Shown: one piece after another, positions 25,531 to 34,747 of the stretch
Numbering within the stretch: position 1 is the first letter of the stretch
Layout: every line of letters begins with the position of its first letter
Assembly: GCF_025567165.1 (NCBI RefSeq)
Contig: NZ_JAOQKC010000008.1
Span: forward strand, 97,221-161,220
From: Laedolimicola ammoniilytica
GTDB taxonomy: Bacteria; Bacillota; Clostridia; Lachnospirales; Lachnospiraceae
Direction of reading: 5' to 3'
Length of the DNA: 64,000 nucleotides
Notes under the pieces: model-generated
The model's database searches: none
Seen by the model: the letters and a program-made list of their open reading frames with translations, nothing else
What the model was told of the DNA's origin: nothing
Translations under genes and position numbers: made by a program

Positions 25531-26895
25531 ATGATAGCGGTAATAAAACGGATACGCTGGTATCTCTGGGTACTGATCGTTCTTGTGATAGCTTATGTGG
25601 GAGTTTCTGTTTACTTTATGGAACATTTCTTCACGGGTACTGAGGTCAACGGAGTGAACGCGGATCTGTATACGGTGAAACAGGTGAACGAGCTGCTGCT
25701 TTCCCAGGCAAATGCTTATACATTAACCATTACGGAGCGGGGCGGCGACACCGTCACCCTGACTCCGGCGGAGCTCGGCATGAGCTTCTCAGAGGGCGAC
25801 ACCGTCCGGACACTGAAGCGGGAGCAGAACGGTTTTCTGTGGCCCAGAATGTTCTGGCAGAAGGATATGTACCAGGTGGGCCCCGAGCTCAACTATGATG
25901 AGGACGCTTTTGGCGCAGCGGTGGATTCCTGCATGAAAAAAGGCGCCTCTCCGGAAAATGCCTGGGTGGAAATGACGGAAGATGGCTACAAGGTACATAA
26001 AGAGGAGCAGGGTGCAGAGCTTGATCGGGAAACTGTAAGCGACCAGCTTCGCATGGCTTCCGAAAGTCTGATAGAGACGCTTGATCTGGATGATGCAGGC
26101 TGCTACGTGGAGCCTCAGATTACTACGGAATCAGAAGAAATCACATCACTGACAGCGCAGCTCGATGAATGGCTTGGCGCTTCTGTCACCTATACCTTCG
26201 GAAAGCAGGCCGAGGTGGTAGACAAATCCGTCATCAGCGGATTTATTACCATTGATGATTACAAGGCAACGCTTTCGGAGCAGGCTGTGACCGACTGGGT
26301 GACCGCCCTGGCTAAGGAGCGCGACACCTACAAGCAGTCCCATACCTTCAACAGTACCCTGAGAGGAACCATTACCGTCAAGGGTGGCAATTACGGCTGG
26401 CAGATCGATAAAGCGACTGAGAGCGCCGCACTCCTTGCTTCCATAGAAAATGGCGAGACGGTTACAAAGGAACCGGCCTACAGCCATAAGGGAAATACCT
26501 GGGACGGCCCCAACGGCGACATCGGCAGCACCTATATTGAAGTGGATATGGGTGCGCAGCATATGTGGTGCTACAAGAACGGTGCTCTGGTGGTAGATAC
26601 CGACGTGGTAACCGGCAATATCAGCAAGGGTTACAACACCCCGTCCATTGTGGCAACCATTCAGTATAAGACCCGTAACGCAGTGTTGAAGGGGGACAAC
26701 TACCGGACTCCGGTAAACTACTGGATGCCTTTCTATGGCAATTATGGAATTCATGACGCCTACTGGCGTGCCCAGTTCGGCGGAGAGGTCTATCTGACAA
26801 ATGGTTCCCACGGCTGTGTGAACACACCGCCCGCAGCCATGGCGCAGGTTTATGCCAACATGGAATCCGGGACCCCGGTGGTGCTTTATTATTAA
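25531..26895 (+). CDS. L,D-transpeptidase with peptidoglycan-binding-like domain
   Basis: 454 residues. One N-terminal transmembrane helix (about 10-30) is followed by a long extracellular PG_binding_4-type region (about 60-310) and a C-terminal YkuD domain (about 330-454). The catalytic motif is NGSHGCVNTPP, with nucleophile Cys and preceding His. IHDAYW supplies the upstream His. These enzymes make 3-3 cross-links in the wall or attach proteins, and resist beta-lactams other than carbapenems. No strong ribosome-binding site is seen (GAGTGG upstream). It lies 35 bp after ilvB and may be co-transcribed. Confidence 0.9.
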   Translation: MIAVIKRIRWYLWVLIVLVIAYVGVSVYFMEHFFTGTEVNGVNADLYTVKQVNELLLSQANAYTLTITERGGDTVTLTPAELGMSFSEGDTVRTLKREQNGFLWPRMFWQKDMYQVGPELNYDEDAFGAAVDSCMKKGASPENAWVEMTEDGYKVHKEEQGAELDRETVSDQLRMASESLIETLDLDDAGCYVEPQITTESEEITSLTAQLDEWLGASVTYTFGKQAEVVDKSVISGFITIDDYKATLSEQAVTDWVTALAKERDTYKQSHTFNSTLRGTITVKGGNYGWQIDKATESAALLASIENGETVTKEPAYSHKGNTWDGPNGDIGSTYIEVDMGAQHMWCYKNGALVVDTDVVTGNISKGYNTPSIVATIQYKTRNAVLKGDNYRTPVNYWMPFYGNYGIHDAYWRAQFGGEVYLTNGSHGCVNTPPAAMAQVYANMESGTPVVLYY

Positions 26896-26944
26896 AAATC
26901 TGTCGATAATACCGAATTTGCACGAATTTATGACACAATTCGAA

Positions 26945-26973
26945 TTGACAAGAGTTTAACATAGTACTACAAT
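26945..26973 (+). promoter_or_regulatory. serC promoter
   Basis: Consensus TTGACA (26945-26950), 17-bp spacer, TACAAT (26968-26973). Just upstream, CGAATT/AATTCG repeats (26913-26945) form a loose inverted and direct repeat cluster. Confidence 0.75.
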
Positions 26974-27025
26974 AAAGAAATAACAAAATATACACTTAGA
27001 AATTTGAAGTGGGAGGAATGAAAAA

Positions 27026-28105
27026 ATGAGTCGTGTGTACAATTTTTCAGCAGGACCGGCCGTAATGCCGGAAGAGGTTTTGCGCGAAGCAGCAGATGAG
27101 ATGCTGGACTACCAGGGAACAGGAATGTCCGTGATGGAAATGTCACACCGCTCCAAGGCCTTCGAGAAGATCATCAATGAGGCGGAGCAGGATCTGCGCG
27201 ATCTGATGCAGATTCCGGACAATTACAAAGTACTGTTCATGCAGGGCGGCGCACATCTTCAGTTTGCGGCAATTCCCATGAACCTGATGAAAAATAAGGT
27301 GGCTGATTATATCATCACCGGACAGTGGGCAAAGAAGGCGTTCAAAGAGGCGCAGATCTATGGCAAGGCCAATGCTATCGCGTCATCCGAGGACGAGACC
27401 TTCTCTTACATCCCGGACTGCTCCGATCTGCCCGTCAGCCCAGACGCAGACTATGTATATATCTGCGAGAACAACACCATTTACGGAACCAAGTTCCATA
27501 CACTGCCGAATACCAAGGGCAAGACACTGGTATCCGACATCTCCTCCTGCTTCTTATCTGAGCCGGTGGACGTAAGCAAGTATGGTCTCGTCTACGGCGG
27601 AGTACAGAAGAACGTGGGCCCTGCGGGAATGGCCATCGTGATCATCCGCGAGGATTTGATTACCGAGGATGTGCTTCCGTACACCCCGACCTATATGAAA
27701 TATAAGATCCATGCGGACGCCAACTCCCTTTACAATACCCCGAACTGTTACTGCATCTATATGTGCGGGAAGGTCTTCAAATGGCTGAAGAAGCAGGGCG
27801 GACTGGAAGTGATGAAGGCCCGCAATGAGGAGAAGGCAAAGGTTCTCTATGATTTCCTGGATTCCAGCAAGCTCTTTAAGGGTACTGTCCGCAAGGAAGA
27901 CCGTTCCATCATGAACGTCCCCTTTGTCACCGGAGACAAGGATCTGGACGCCAAATTTATCAAGGAAGCCACCGAGGCAGGCTTTGTGAACCTGAAGGGC
28001 CACAGAACCGTAGGCGGCATGCGCGCAAGCATCTACAACGCCATGCCGATCGAGGGCGTCAGGGCTCTGGTAGAGTTCATGAAGAAGTTCGAGGAGGAGA
28101 ATTAA
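27026..28105 (+). CDS. serC: Phosphoserine aminotransferase
   Basis: 359 residues, PLP class-V aminotransferase that converts 3-phosphohydroxypyruvate to phosphoserine. VYNFSAGPAVMPEEVL is the family's opening signature. MEMSHRSKAF is present. YGGVQKNVGPAG contains the Schiff-base Lys. The C-terminal GHRTVGGMRASIYNA block binds substrate phosphate. GGGAGG precedes the ATG. It ends 3 bp before serA and forms a serine-synthesis operon with serA and a DUF1015 gene. Confidence 0.97.
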   Translation: MSRVYNFSAGPAVMPEEVLREAADEMLDYQGTGMSVMEMSHRSKAFEKIINEAEQDLRDLMQIPDNYKVLFMQGGAHLQFAAIPMNLMKNKVADYIITGQWAKKAFKEAQIYGKANAIASSEDETFSYIPDCSDLPVSPDADYVYICENNTIYGTKFHTLPNTKGKTLVSDISSCFLSEPVDVSKYGLVYGGVQKNVGPAGMAIVIIREDLITEDVLPYTPTYMKYKIHADANSLYNTPNCYCIYMCGKVFKWLKKQGGLEVMKARNEEKAKVLYDFLDSSKLFKGTVRKEDRSIMNVPFVTGDKDLDAKFIKEATEAGFVNLKGHRTVGGMRASIYNAMPIEGVRALVEFMKKFEEEN

Positions 28106-28108
28106 GCC

Positions 28109-29272
28109 ATGTATCAGTACAAATGCATGAACCAGATCGCGCAGTTTGGTCTGGATCATTTTACAGAGGATTATAAGCAGACAGAAAATATGGAGGAGGC
28201 AGACGCGCTGTTAGTCAGAAGTGCCGCGCTCCATGAGGTAGATTTTCCGGAGAATCTGAAGGCCATCGCCCGGGCCGGAGCCGGAGTCAATAATATTCCG
28301 CTGACCAAATGCGCGGATCAGGGTATCGTAGTTTTCAATACGCCGGGCGCCAATGCCAACGGTGTAAAAGAGCTGGTACTGGCAGGTATGCTGCTGGCAG
28401 CCAGAGATATCATCGGCGGAGTGAACTGGGTACAGTCCGAGCGCATGAATGAGGATATCAGTAAGCTTGCGGAAAAGCAGAAGAAGCAGTTCGCAGGCCA
28501 TGAAATTCAGGGCAAGAAGCTGGGTATCATCGGTCTTGGAGCTATCGGCGTACAGGTGGCCAACGCGGCTACACACCTGGGTATGGAAGTACTGGGTTAC
28601 GACCCGTATATTTCCGTAGAGGCAGCCTGGAACCTGTCCCGCAATATCCACCACATCACCAATGTGGACGATATCTATAAAGAGTGTGATTACATTACCA
28701 TCCATGTTCCCCTTCTGGACAGCACAAAGGGGATGATTAATGCCGAGGCTATCGAGAAGATGAAGGACGGCGTTGTTGTATTGAACTACGCGCGGGATCT
28801 TCTGGTAGACGAGAAGGCTATGGTAGACGCACTGAAGAGAGGCAAGGTAGCCCGCTACATGACCGACTTCCCGAATACCACCACCGCAGGAGCCAAGGGT
28901 GTCATTGTGACTCCGCATCTGGGCGCTTCTACCGAGGAGGCGGAAGAGAACTGCGCGCGTATGGCAGTGAAAGAGGTGCGCTGCTATCTGGAGCACGGCA
29001 ATATCCAGCATTCCGTCAACTATCCGGACTGCGATATGGGTATTCCCAGCTATCCGGCACGTGTGGCTATCTGCCATAAGAATGTCAAAAACATGCTGAG
29101 CCAGTTTACCACCATTCTCGGCGATGCCAATTACAATATCGGAAATATGACGAACAAGAGCCGCGGCGACTACGCGTACTCCATGTTCGATCTGGAGAGC
29201 CCGGCCAGTCCTGAGCTTATCAAGAAGCTGGAGACAGTGGACGGCGTACTGAAAGTGCGGGTGATCTGCTAA
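28109..29272 (+). CDS. serA: D-3-phosphoglycerate dehydrogenase
   Basis: 387 residues, the short form with a C-terminal ACT domain. It oxidises 3-phosphoglycerate, the first step to serine. ARAGAGVNNIPL is the substrate-binding loop and LGIIGLGAIGVQVANAA the NAD-binding Gly motif. The catalytic Arg is in NYARD and the His in VTPHLGASTEEAEENC. The ACT domain (about 318-387) suggests serine feedback. GAGGAGGA overlaps the end of serC. Its stop overlaps the next start in TAATG. Confidence 0.96.
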   Translation: MYQYKCMNQIAQFGLDHFTEDYKQTENMEEADALLVRSAALHEVDFPENLKAIARAGAGVNNIPLTKCADQGIVVFNTPGANANGVKELVLAGMLLAARDIIGGVNWVQSERMNEDISKLAEKQKKQFAGHEIQGKKLGIIGLGAIGVQVANAATHLGMEVLGYDPYISVEAAWNLSRNIHHITNVDDIYKECDYITIHVPLLDSTKGMINAEAIEKMKDGVVVLNYARDLLVDEKAMVDALKRGKVARYMTDFPNTTTAGAKGVIVTPHLGASTEEAEENCARMAVKEVRCYLEHGNIQHSVNYPDCDMGIPSYPARVAICHKNVKNMLSQFTTILGDANYNIGNMTNKSRGDYAYSMFDLESPASPELIKKLETVDGVLKVRVIC

Positions 29273-30507
29273 TGGCAGAGATCAGAGCCTTTCGCGGCAT
29301 CCGTCCCGCAGCCGGAAAGGAAGCGGATATTGCGGCTCTTCCCTATGATGTATACAATCGGGAAGAGGCCAGAAAGGCCGTAGAGGGCCGTCCCCTTTCC
29401 TTCTTACGCATTGACCGGGCGGAGACCCAGCTTCCGGAGGATACCGATATCTATGCGCCGGAAGTATACCAGAAGGCGAAGGAGCTGCTCTGGGGCATGG
29501 TGGAGGATGGTAATTTCGTGCAGGATAGTGCGCCCTGCTATTATCTCTATGAGCTGACCATGAACGGTCGCAGCCAGACCGGTATCGTGGCCTGCGCTTC
29601 CATCGACGATTACCGGAACGGCGTCATCAAGAAGCATGAGAACACCCGCCGGGAAAAGGAAGAGGACAGGGTGCGTCATGTGGATACCTGCGACGCCCAG
29701 ACCGGCCCGATTTTCCTGGCTTACCGGAATCAGGAAAACCTGAAAAAGCTGGTGGCGGAAGTAAAGGAAGGACAGGCGCTCTTTGATTTTACTTCAGAGG
29801 ATGAGATCCGTCACCGGGGCTGGAAGATTGCGGACGCAGCGAAAATCAGCGCCATCTATGAAGCCTTTCACCAGATGGATGCCCTGTACATCGCGGACGG
29901 ACACCACCGGGCGGCTTCGGCAGTGCGGGTAGGCGTAAAGCGCCGGGAGGAGCATCCGGGCTATACCGGAGAGGAGGAGTTCAATTACTTCTTATCCGTG
30001 ATTTTCCCGGACGATGAGTTGATGATTATGGATTATAACCGCGTGGTTCGTGATCTGAACGGACTGACGGCGGAAGAATTTCAAGGCGAGATTAAAAAGG
30101 TTTTTGACGTGGAGCCACTGGACAAAGCAGAGCATCCGAAGAGAAAAGGCCAGGTGACCTTATTCCTGGCGGATCAGTGGTATCTGCTGACTCTGAAGCC
30201 GGAGTATGCGAACAGTGACCCGGTGGAGGGACTGGACGTATCCGTTCTGCAGAAGCAGATTCTGGAGCCGGTTCTGGGCATCCGGGATCCGAAGACCGAC
30301 AAACGGATCGACTTCGTCGGTGGAATCCGTGGCCTTTCCGAGCTGGAGCGCCGGGTACATACGGATATGAAGGCAGCCTTTGCCATGTATCCCACCTCCA
30401 TCGGCGAGTTATTTGCGGTAGCGGATGCAGGACTTCTGATGCCTCCCAAATCTACCTGGTTTGAGCCGAAGCTTCGCAGCGGATTATTTATCCATGCGTT
30501 AAGATAA
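29272..30507 (+). CDS. DUF1015 family protein, possible serine-pathway enzyme
   Basis: 411 residues, full length for DUF1015. The N-terminus IRAFRGIRPAAGKEADIAAL is the family signature. YIADGHHRAASAV (about 204-216) matches the DGHHR motif seen in the ParB/sulfiredoxin-fold serine kinases SerK and SbnI. Its start overlaps the serA stop by one base, so it is translationally coupled to serine synthesis. A role in phosphoserine or free-serine phosphorylation is plausible but inferred. Function is not proven for this family in Firmicutes. Confidence 0.85.
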   Translation: MAEIRAFRGIRPAAGKEADIAALPYDVYNREEARKAVEGRPLSFLRIDRAETQLPEDTDIYAPEVYQKAKELLWGMVEDGNFVQDSAPCYYLYELTMNGRSQTGIVACASIDDYRNGVIKKHENTRREKEEDRVRHVDTCDAQTGPIFLAYRNQENLKKLVAEVKEGQALFDFTSEDEIRHRGWKIADAAKISAIYEAFHQMDALYIADGHHRAASAVRVGVKRREEHPGYTGEEEFNYFLSVIFPDDELMIMDYNRVVRDLNGLTAEEFQGEIKKVFDVEPLDKAEHPKRKGQVTLFLADQWYLLTLKPEYANSDPVEGLDVSVLQKQILEPVLGIRDPKTDKRIDFVGGIRGLSELERRVHTDMKAAFAMYPTSIGELFAVADAGLLMPPKSTWFEPKLRSGLFIHALR

Positions 30508-30542
30508 AAGGCTCAAAGGCTTTCTGAATTTACAATAAGCGC

Positions 30543-30571
30543 TTGCAATATATGGAAAAATGCTCTATAAT
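30543..30571 (+). promoter_or_regulatory. Promoter of the DUF6465 gene with flanking direct repeat
   Basis: TTGCAA (30543-30548), 17-bp spacer, TATAAT (30566-30571). AATAAGCGCT occurs at 30534-30543 and 30569-30578, flanking the promoter with a 35-bp period. Confidence 0.75.
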
Positions 30572-30617
30572 AAGCGCTGTTAGAGAATTGGAAGTTAAAA
30601 GTCAGAGGAGGATTATT

Positions 30618-31127
30618 ATGACTGCTAAGAAAGCAACACAGACTACAAAGAAGGCAGAAAACGTAAAGATAAACGCTCCGGCTAAGACAGTAGAGACAGC
30701 AAAGGCAGAGACAGCAGTGAAAGCTGAGACAGTAAAGACAGAAGTAAAAGAGGCACCGAAGGCAGAAGCAGTAAAGGCAGAAGCACCGAAGGCTGAGGTA
30801 AAAGCAGAGGCTGTAAAGACAGAGGCACCGAAGGCTGAGAAGAAGGAAGAAGGAAAGGCAGCGCCGAAGAAGCGCGGACCGAAGCCGAAGGCTGAGAAGG
30901 CAGACGCTAAGAAGGCTGAGAAGAAAGAGGCTGTACAGAACGTATATGTTCAGTTTATGGGCAAAGAGATTCTGACTGCAGATTTGGTAGCACAGGCAAC
31001 CGAAAAATGGGTGACACTGGGACACCGTGCATCTTCTATCAAGGAGCTGAACCTGTATGTAAAGCCGGAGGACAGCGCAGCATACTATGTGATCAACGGC
31101 AAAGAGAGCGGAAAGCTTGAGCTGTAA
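30618..31127 (+). CDS. Lys/Ala-rich DUF6465 protein
   Basis: 169 residues from the ATG at 30618 (GAGGAGG upstream). Residues 1-105 are low-complexity repeats of Lys, Ala, Glu, Val and Thr (KAEAVKAEAPKAEVKAEA style) with a histone-H1-like KKRGPKPKAEK block. The last ~60 residues form a compact domain (VYVQFMGKEILTADLVAQA to ESGKLEL) of the DUF6465 type common in Lachnospiraceae. The basic repeats suggest nucleic-acid or polyanion binding, but the function is unknown. Own promoter and strong terminator imply a separate, perhaps abundant transcript. Confidence 0.8.
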   Translation: MTAKKATQTTKKAENVKINAPAKTVETAKAETAVKAETVKTEVKEAPKAEAVKAEAPKAEVKAEAVKTEAPKAEKKEEGKAAPKKRGPKPKAEKADAKKAEKKEAVQNVYVQFMGKEILTADLVAQATEKWVTLGHRASSIKELNLYVKPEDSAAYYVINGKESGKLEL

Positions 31128-31158
31128 TTCTCTTGATAAACTTTATAGAAAAAAAGGA

Positions 31159-31204
31159 AAAGAGGCATTCCATCATGACAACAGCGGTGGAATGCCTCTT
31201 TTTT
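31159..31204 (+). terminator. Intrinsic terminator after the DUF6465 gene
   Basis: AGAGGCATTCCA (31161-31172) pairs perfectly with TGGAATGCCTCT (31188-31199), with A-run before and T-run after. Confidence 0.92.
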
Positions 31205-31293
31205 GTGCCTTTTTTGCAGTGCCGGACTGCCTGAAACGTTCGCCCCATAAAGGCAAGTGTCCGTCTCAGATATAACTTTTTTGCAATTTCCTC

Positions 31294-31322
31294 TTGCTAT
31301 TCGATTTTAAACGTGCTATACT
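31294..31322 (+). promoter_or_regulatory. Promoter of the livKHMGF operon
   Basis: TTGCTA (31294-31299), 17-bp spacer, TATACT (31317-31322). Confidence 0.7.
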
Positions 31323-31339
31323 AATGCCCATATTAAGAA

Positions 31340-31405
31340 CCACGCACAAATGTCTTTGTAGGACGAACAAAAAGACGAAAATTGTCGGCGACAGCCGAAG
31401 CGTGG
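31340..31405 (+). other. Structured livK leader
   Basis: CCACGC (31340-31345) pairs with GCGTGG (31400-31405). Inside are GTCTTTGT/ACAAAAAGAC (31352-31376) and TCGGC/GCCGA (31385-31398). This three-way junction starts soon after the promoter and ends 4 nt before the GAGGAGG ribosome-binding site. It matches no riboswitch class I recognise. Confidence 0.5.
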
Positions 31406-31424
31406 AAAGAGGAGGAAGAAAGTT

Positions 31425-32570
31425 ATGAAAAAGCGTGCATTATCAGTATTACTGGCTGCAGCCATGGTCAGCACCATGCTGGCAGGATGCTCCGGCGGAA
31501 GCTCTGACAGCAGTTCCGCAAGCGCAGACGCGTCTGCCACAGACGGAAATGTCGTAAAGATTGGTGTCTACGAGCCGGCATCTGGAGACAACGGAGCAGG
31601 CGGAAAGCAGGAGACCCTGGGTATCCAGTACGCCAACTACGTTACCCCGACCGTGGAGATCGGCGGCACCGAGTATACTGTACAGCTTGACATCGTAGAC
31701 AATGAGTCCTCAAACGACAAGGGACCCTCCGCAGCGGCTAAGCTGGTAGGAGACAAGGTATCCGTAGTACTTGGTTCCTACGGTTCCGGCGTATCCATCG
31801 CAGCTTCTGACGTATTCAAGGAGGCAGGTATCCCGGCCATCGGCGTCACCTGTACAAACCCGCAGGTAACAGAGGGTAACACCCATTATTTCCGTATCTG
31901 TTTCCTGGATCCGTTCCAGGGTACCGTACACGCGAACTTTGCCAAAGACAAATTTAACGCAAAGAAAGCGTATGTCCTGACCAAGCTTGGCGACGACTAT
32001 TCCACAGGACTTGGTTACTACTTCACACAGGCCTTTGAGGCGCTGGGCGGAGAAGTTGTGGCAGAGACTTTCCAGGAAGGAAACAGCGACTTTACCTCTT
32101 ACATTACATCTGCAAAGAAGGCAGGAGCCGACGTATTCTTTGCTCCCAGCTCTACCGAGGCAGCAGCTCTGATTATCGAGCAGGCAGCTGCACAGGGACT
32201 GGGCATGCCGATTCTGTCTACCGATACCTGGGATTCCAACGTTATCCTGAACGCGGCAAAGGGCAAAGACCTTGAGATTTATGTAACCACTTTCTATCAG
32301 GAGGGCGCGAACGAGGAGTTTGACGCAGGTATCAAGGAGTGGATCAACAGCGATTCCACTGCAAAGGCCAATAACGGCGGCGACGATACCGTATCCGGTC
32401 TGACGGTTATGGGCTATGACGCTTACTACACCGCACTGGAGGCTCTGAAGGCAGCAGGCTCTACCGACCCGGCAGCAGTCAACGAGGCACTCTGGAACGT
32501 GGACTACACCGGCGTAACCGGACATATCACCTTCAATGAGACAGGTGACGCGAACCGTGACACCGCATAC
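31425..32570 (+). CDS. livK: Branched-chain amino-acid ABC transporter, substrate-binding lipoprotein (3' end in gap)
   Basis: 382 residues visible. A lipoprotein signal with lipobox LAGC (Cys22) precedes a Ser-rich linker. A periplasmic-binding type-I fold follows (KIGVYEPASGDNGAGGKQ, then IVDNESSNDKGPSAAAKL), as in LivJ/LivK. It captures Leu/Ile/Val or related amino acids for the membrane complex encoded downstream. The C-terminal ~15-20 residues fall in the N run, so truncation is an assembly effect. Confidence 0.93.
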
Positions 32571-32842
32571 NNNNNNNNNNNNNNNNNNNNNNNNNNNNNN
32601 NNNNNNNNNNNNNNNNNNNNNNNNNNNNNNNNNNNNNNNNNNNNNNNNNNNNNNNNNNNNNNNNNNNNNNNNNNNNNNNNNNNNNNNNNNNNNNNNNNNN
32701 NNNNNNNNNNNNNNNNNNNNNNNNNNNNNNNNNNNNNNNNNNNNNNNNNNNNNNNNNNNNNNNNNNNNNNNNNNNNNNNNNNNNNNNNNNNNNNNNNNNN
32801 NNNNNNNNNNNNNNNNNNNNNNNNNNNNNNNNNNNNNNNNNN
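32571..32842. other. Assembly gap (272 N)
   Basis: Undetermined bases remove the end of livK, the livK-livH gap and the start of livH. A reading frame runs through the Ns by chance, giving a false 740-residue fusion. Confidence 0.99.
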
Positions 32843-32843
32843 C

Positions 32844-33647
32844 TACACCATGGTCTACGGAATCTTGAGACTGATTAACTTCGCCCACGGCGACATTTTC
32901 ATGGTGGCAGGTCTGATTATGGTGTATGCCATGACGGTCATGCCCATCTATGTGGCGATTCCGCTGATGATTGTACTGACGGTGCTCTTAGGCTTTACCG
33001 TAGAGCGCGTGGCTTATAAGCCGCTTCGGAGCGCTCCGAGAATGTCCATCATGATTTCTGCCATCGGTATGTCTTATCTGTTACAGAACCTGGCGCTCTA
33101 TGTGACCGGCGGTCTGTCTCAGCAGTATCCGGCTATTCCCTGGCTCAGCGATACCATCACGGTCTTCGGTGCGACCACCAAGCGAGTGACGGTCATTACT
33201 CCGGTTCTGACTATTGTGCTGGTGCTGGCTCTGGTAGCCCTGATCAAATACACCAAGATCGGTATGGCCATGCGCGCAGCTTCCCGTGATTTTGAAACAT
33301 CCCAGCTGATGGGAATTAAGATCAATTCCGTTATCAGCATGACCTTTATCATCGGAAGCTTCCTGGCGGCCATCGGAAGTATGCTGTTCTTTACCAACTA
33401 CACCGGCGTGACCCCAACCGCAGGCGCGATGCCTGGTCTGAAGGCTTTTGTCGCGGCCGTATTCGGCGGCATCGGATCGATTCCGGGCGCGGTCATCGGC
33501 GCGTTTATCATCGGTATCTGCGAAAATATCATTAAGGGCCTGGGCTGGACCACCTTCTCAGACGCGTTCACCTTCGCCCTCTTGATAGTTATTCTCATTG
33601 CCAAGCCCACGGGTCTGTTCGGTGAGAAGGTTATTGATAAGGTATAA
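32844..33647 (+). CDS. livH: Branched-chain amino-acid ABC permease LivH (5' end in gap)
   Basis: 267 residues remain of a ~290-residue permease. YGILRLINFAHGDIFMVAG is the LivH signature. The EAA-like region AMRAASRDFETSQLMGIKIN and about seven hydrophobic helices are visible. It forms the translocation channel with LivM. The missing ~25 N-terminal residues lie in the N run. Confidence 0.93.
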   Translation, partial: YTMVYGILRLINFAHGDIFMVAGLIMVYAMTVMPIYVAIPLMIVLTVLLGFTVERVAYKPLRSAPRMSIMISAIGMSYLLQNLALYVTGGLSQQYPAIPWLSDTITVFGATTKRVTVITPVLTIVLVLALVALIKYTKIGMAMRAASRDFETSQLMGIKINSVISMTFIIGSFLAAIGSMLFFTNYTGVTPTAGAMPGLKAFVAAVFGGIGSIPGAVIGAFIIGICENIIKGLGWTTFSDAFTFALLIVILIAKPTGLFGEKVIDKV

Positions 33648-33661
33648 GGGGGCGTTCAATC

Positions 33662-34747
33662 ATGAAAAAACAGACAAAGGTCATGTGGAACGTCGGCCTG
33701 ATCGGAGGACTTCTCCTTCTGCTCTTTGTGCTGGAGCAGATTCTGCCGTCCAGTTCCATGTTATTTACAGTATTGAAAAAGGGCGCGATTTACGCGCTGG
33801 TAGCGGTGTCCATGAACCTGCTGAACGGCTTCACCGGCCTGTTTTCCCTGGGCCAGGCAGGCTTTATGCTGCTGGGTGCTTATACCTATGGTATTCTGAC
33901 GATTCCAGTGGAATCGAGAGCCAGCGTCTATCAGTATTTTGACGGTGGTATCGTGCAGTTTGCCATCCCGGTTCCGCTGGCACTCATTGCAGGCGGTATT
34001 ATAGCGGCGATTTGCGCGTATCTCATCGGTCTGCCGGTACTGCGTTTGAAGAGCGATTATCTGGCGATTGCGACCTTAGGTTTTGCGGAGATCATCCGTG
34101 CGGTATTTCAGTGGGATAAACTGGGCCCGCTGACCAACGGATCAAATCTGCTGCGTAATTTCCCGGCTTTTAAGTCGGTATTATATCCGTTTATCGTATC
34201 TGGTATCTGCATTGCCATCATCGTGATGTTGATCAATTCCACATATGGACGTGCCTTCAAGGCCATCCGTGACGATGAGATCGCGGCGGAGGCCATGGGT
34301 ATCAATCTGGCCCATCATAAGAGACTGGCTTTCGTCATCAGCTCCTTCTTCGCGGGTATCTCCGGAGGACTGCTGGCCATGTATCAGACTACCATTCAGG
34401 CGTCCATGTTCAAGTCTGCCATGACTTATGAGATCCTGCTGATCGTCGTCATCGGCGGTATCGGATCTGTGACCGGAAGCTGCATCAGCTCCTTCCTGTT
34501 CATCGCCTGCTCCGAGTGGTGGCTGCGTTTCCTGGACAATGACAACTTGTATATCGGAAGCTTCCATGTGCCTTTCTTACGCGCCGGTTTCCGTAAGGTT
34601 GTGTTTGCGGTCATCATCATGTGCATCGTACTGTTTTACCGTAAGGGAATCATGGGCGACAAAGAATTTTCGATCGAAGGAATCGCGAATTTCTTCCGCA
34701 ATCGATTTAAGAAAAAGAAGGTAACGGAAGGAGGCGCTTCCAAATGA
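33662..34747 (+). CDS. livM: Branched-chain amino-acid ABC permease LivM
   Basis: 361 residues. NLLNGFTGLFSLGQAGFMLLGAY is the typical LivM segment. SDYLAIATLGFAEIIR and the coupling loop AFKAIRDDEIAAEAMGIN are conserved. About nine membrane helices are visible. GGGGG precedes the ATG, 14 bp after livH. It overlaps livG by 4 bp (ATGA), indicating coupled translation. Confidence 0.95.
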   Translation: MKKQTKVMWNVGLIGGLLLLLFVLEQILPSSSMLFTVLKKGAIYALVAVSMNLLNGFTGLFSLGQAGFMLLGAYTYGILTIPVESRASVYQYFDGGIVQFAIPVPLALIAGGIIAAICAYLIGLPVLRLKSDYLAIATLGFAEIIRAVFQWDKLGPLTNGSNLLRNFPAFKSVLYPFIVSGICIAIIVMLINSTYGRAFKAIRDDEIAAEAMGINLAHHKRLAFVISSFFAGISGGLLAMYQTTIQASMFKSAMTYEILLIVVIGGIGSVTGSCISSFLFIACSEWWLRFLDNDNLYIGSFHVPFLRAGFRKVVFAVIIMCIVLFYRKGIMGDKEFSIEGIANFFRNRFKKKKVTEGGASK

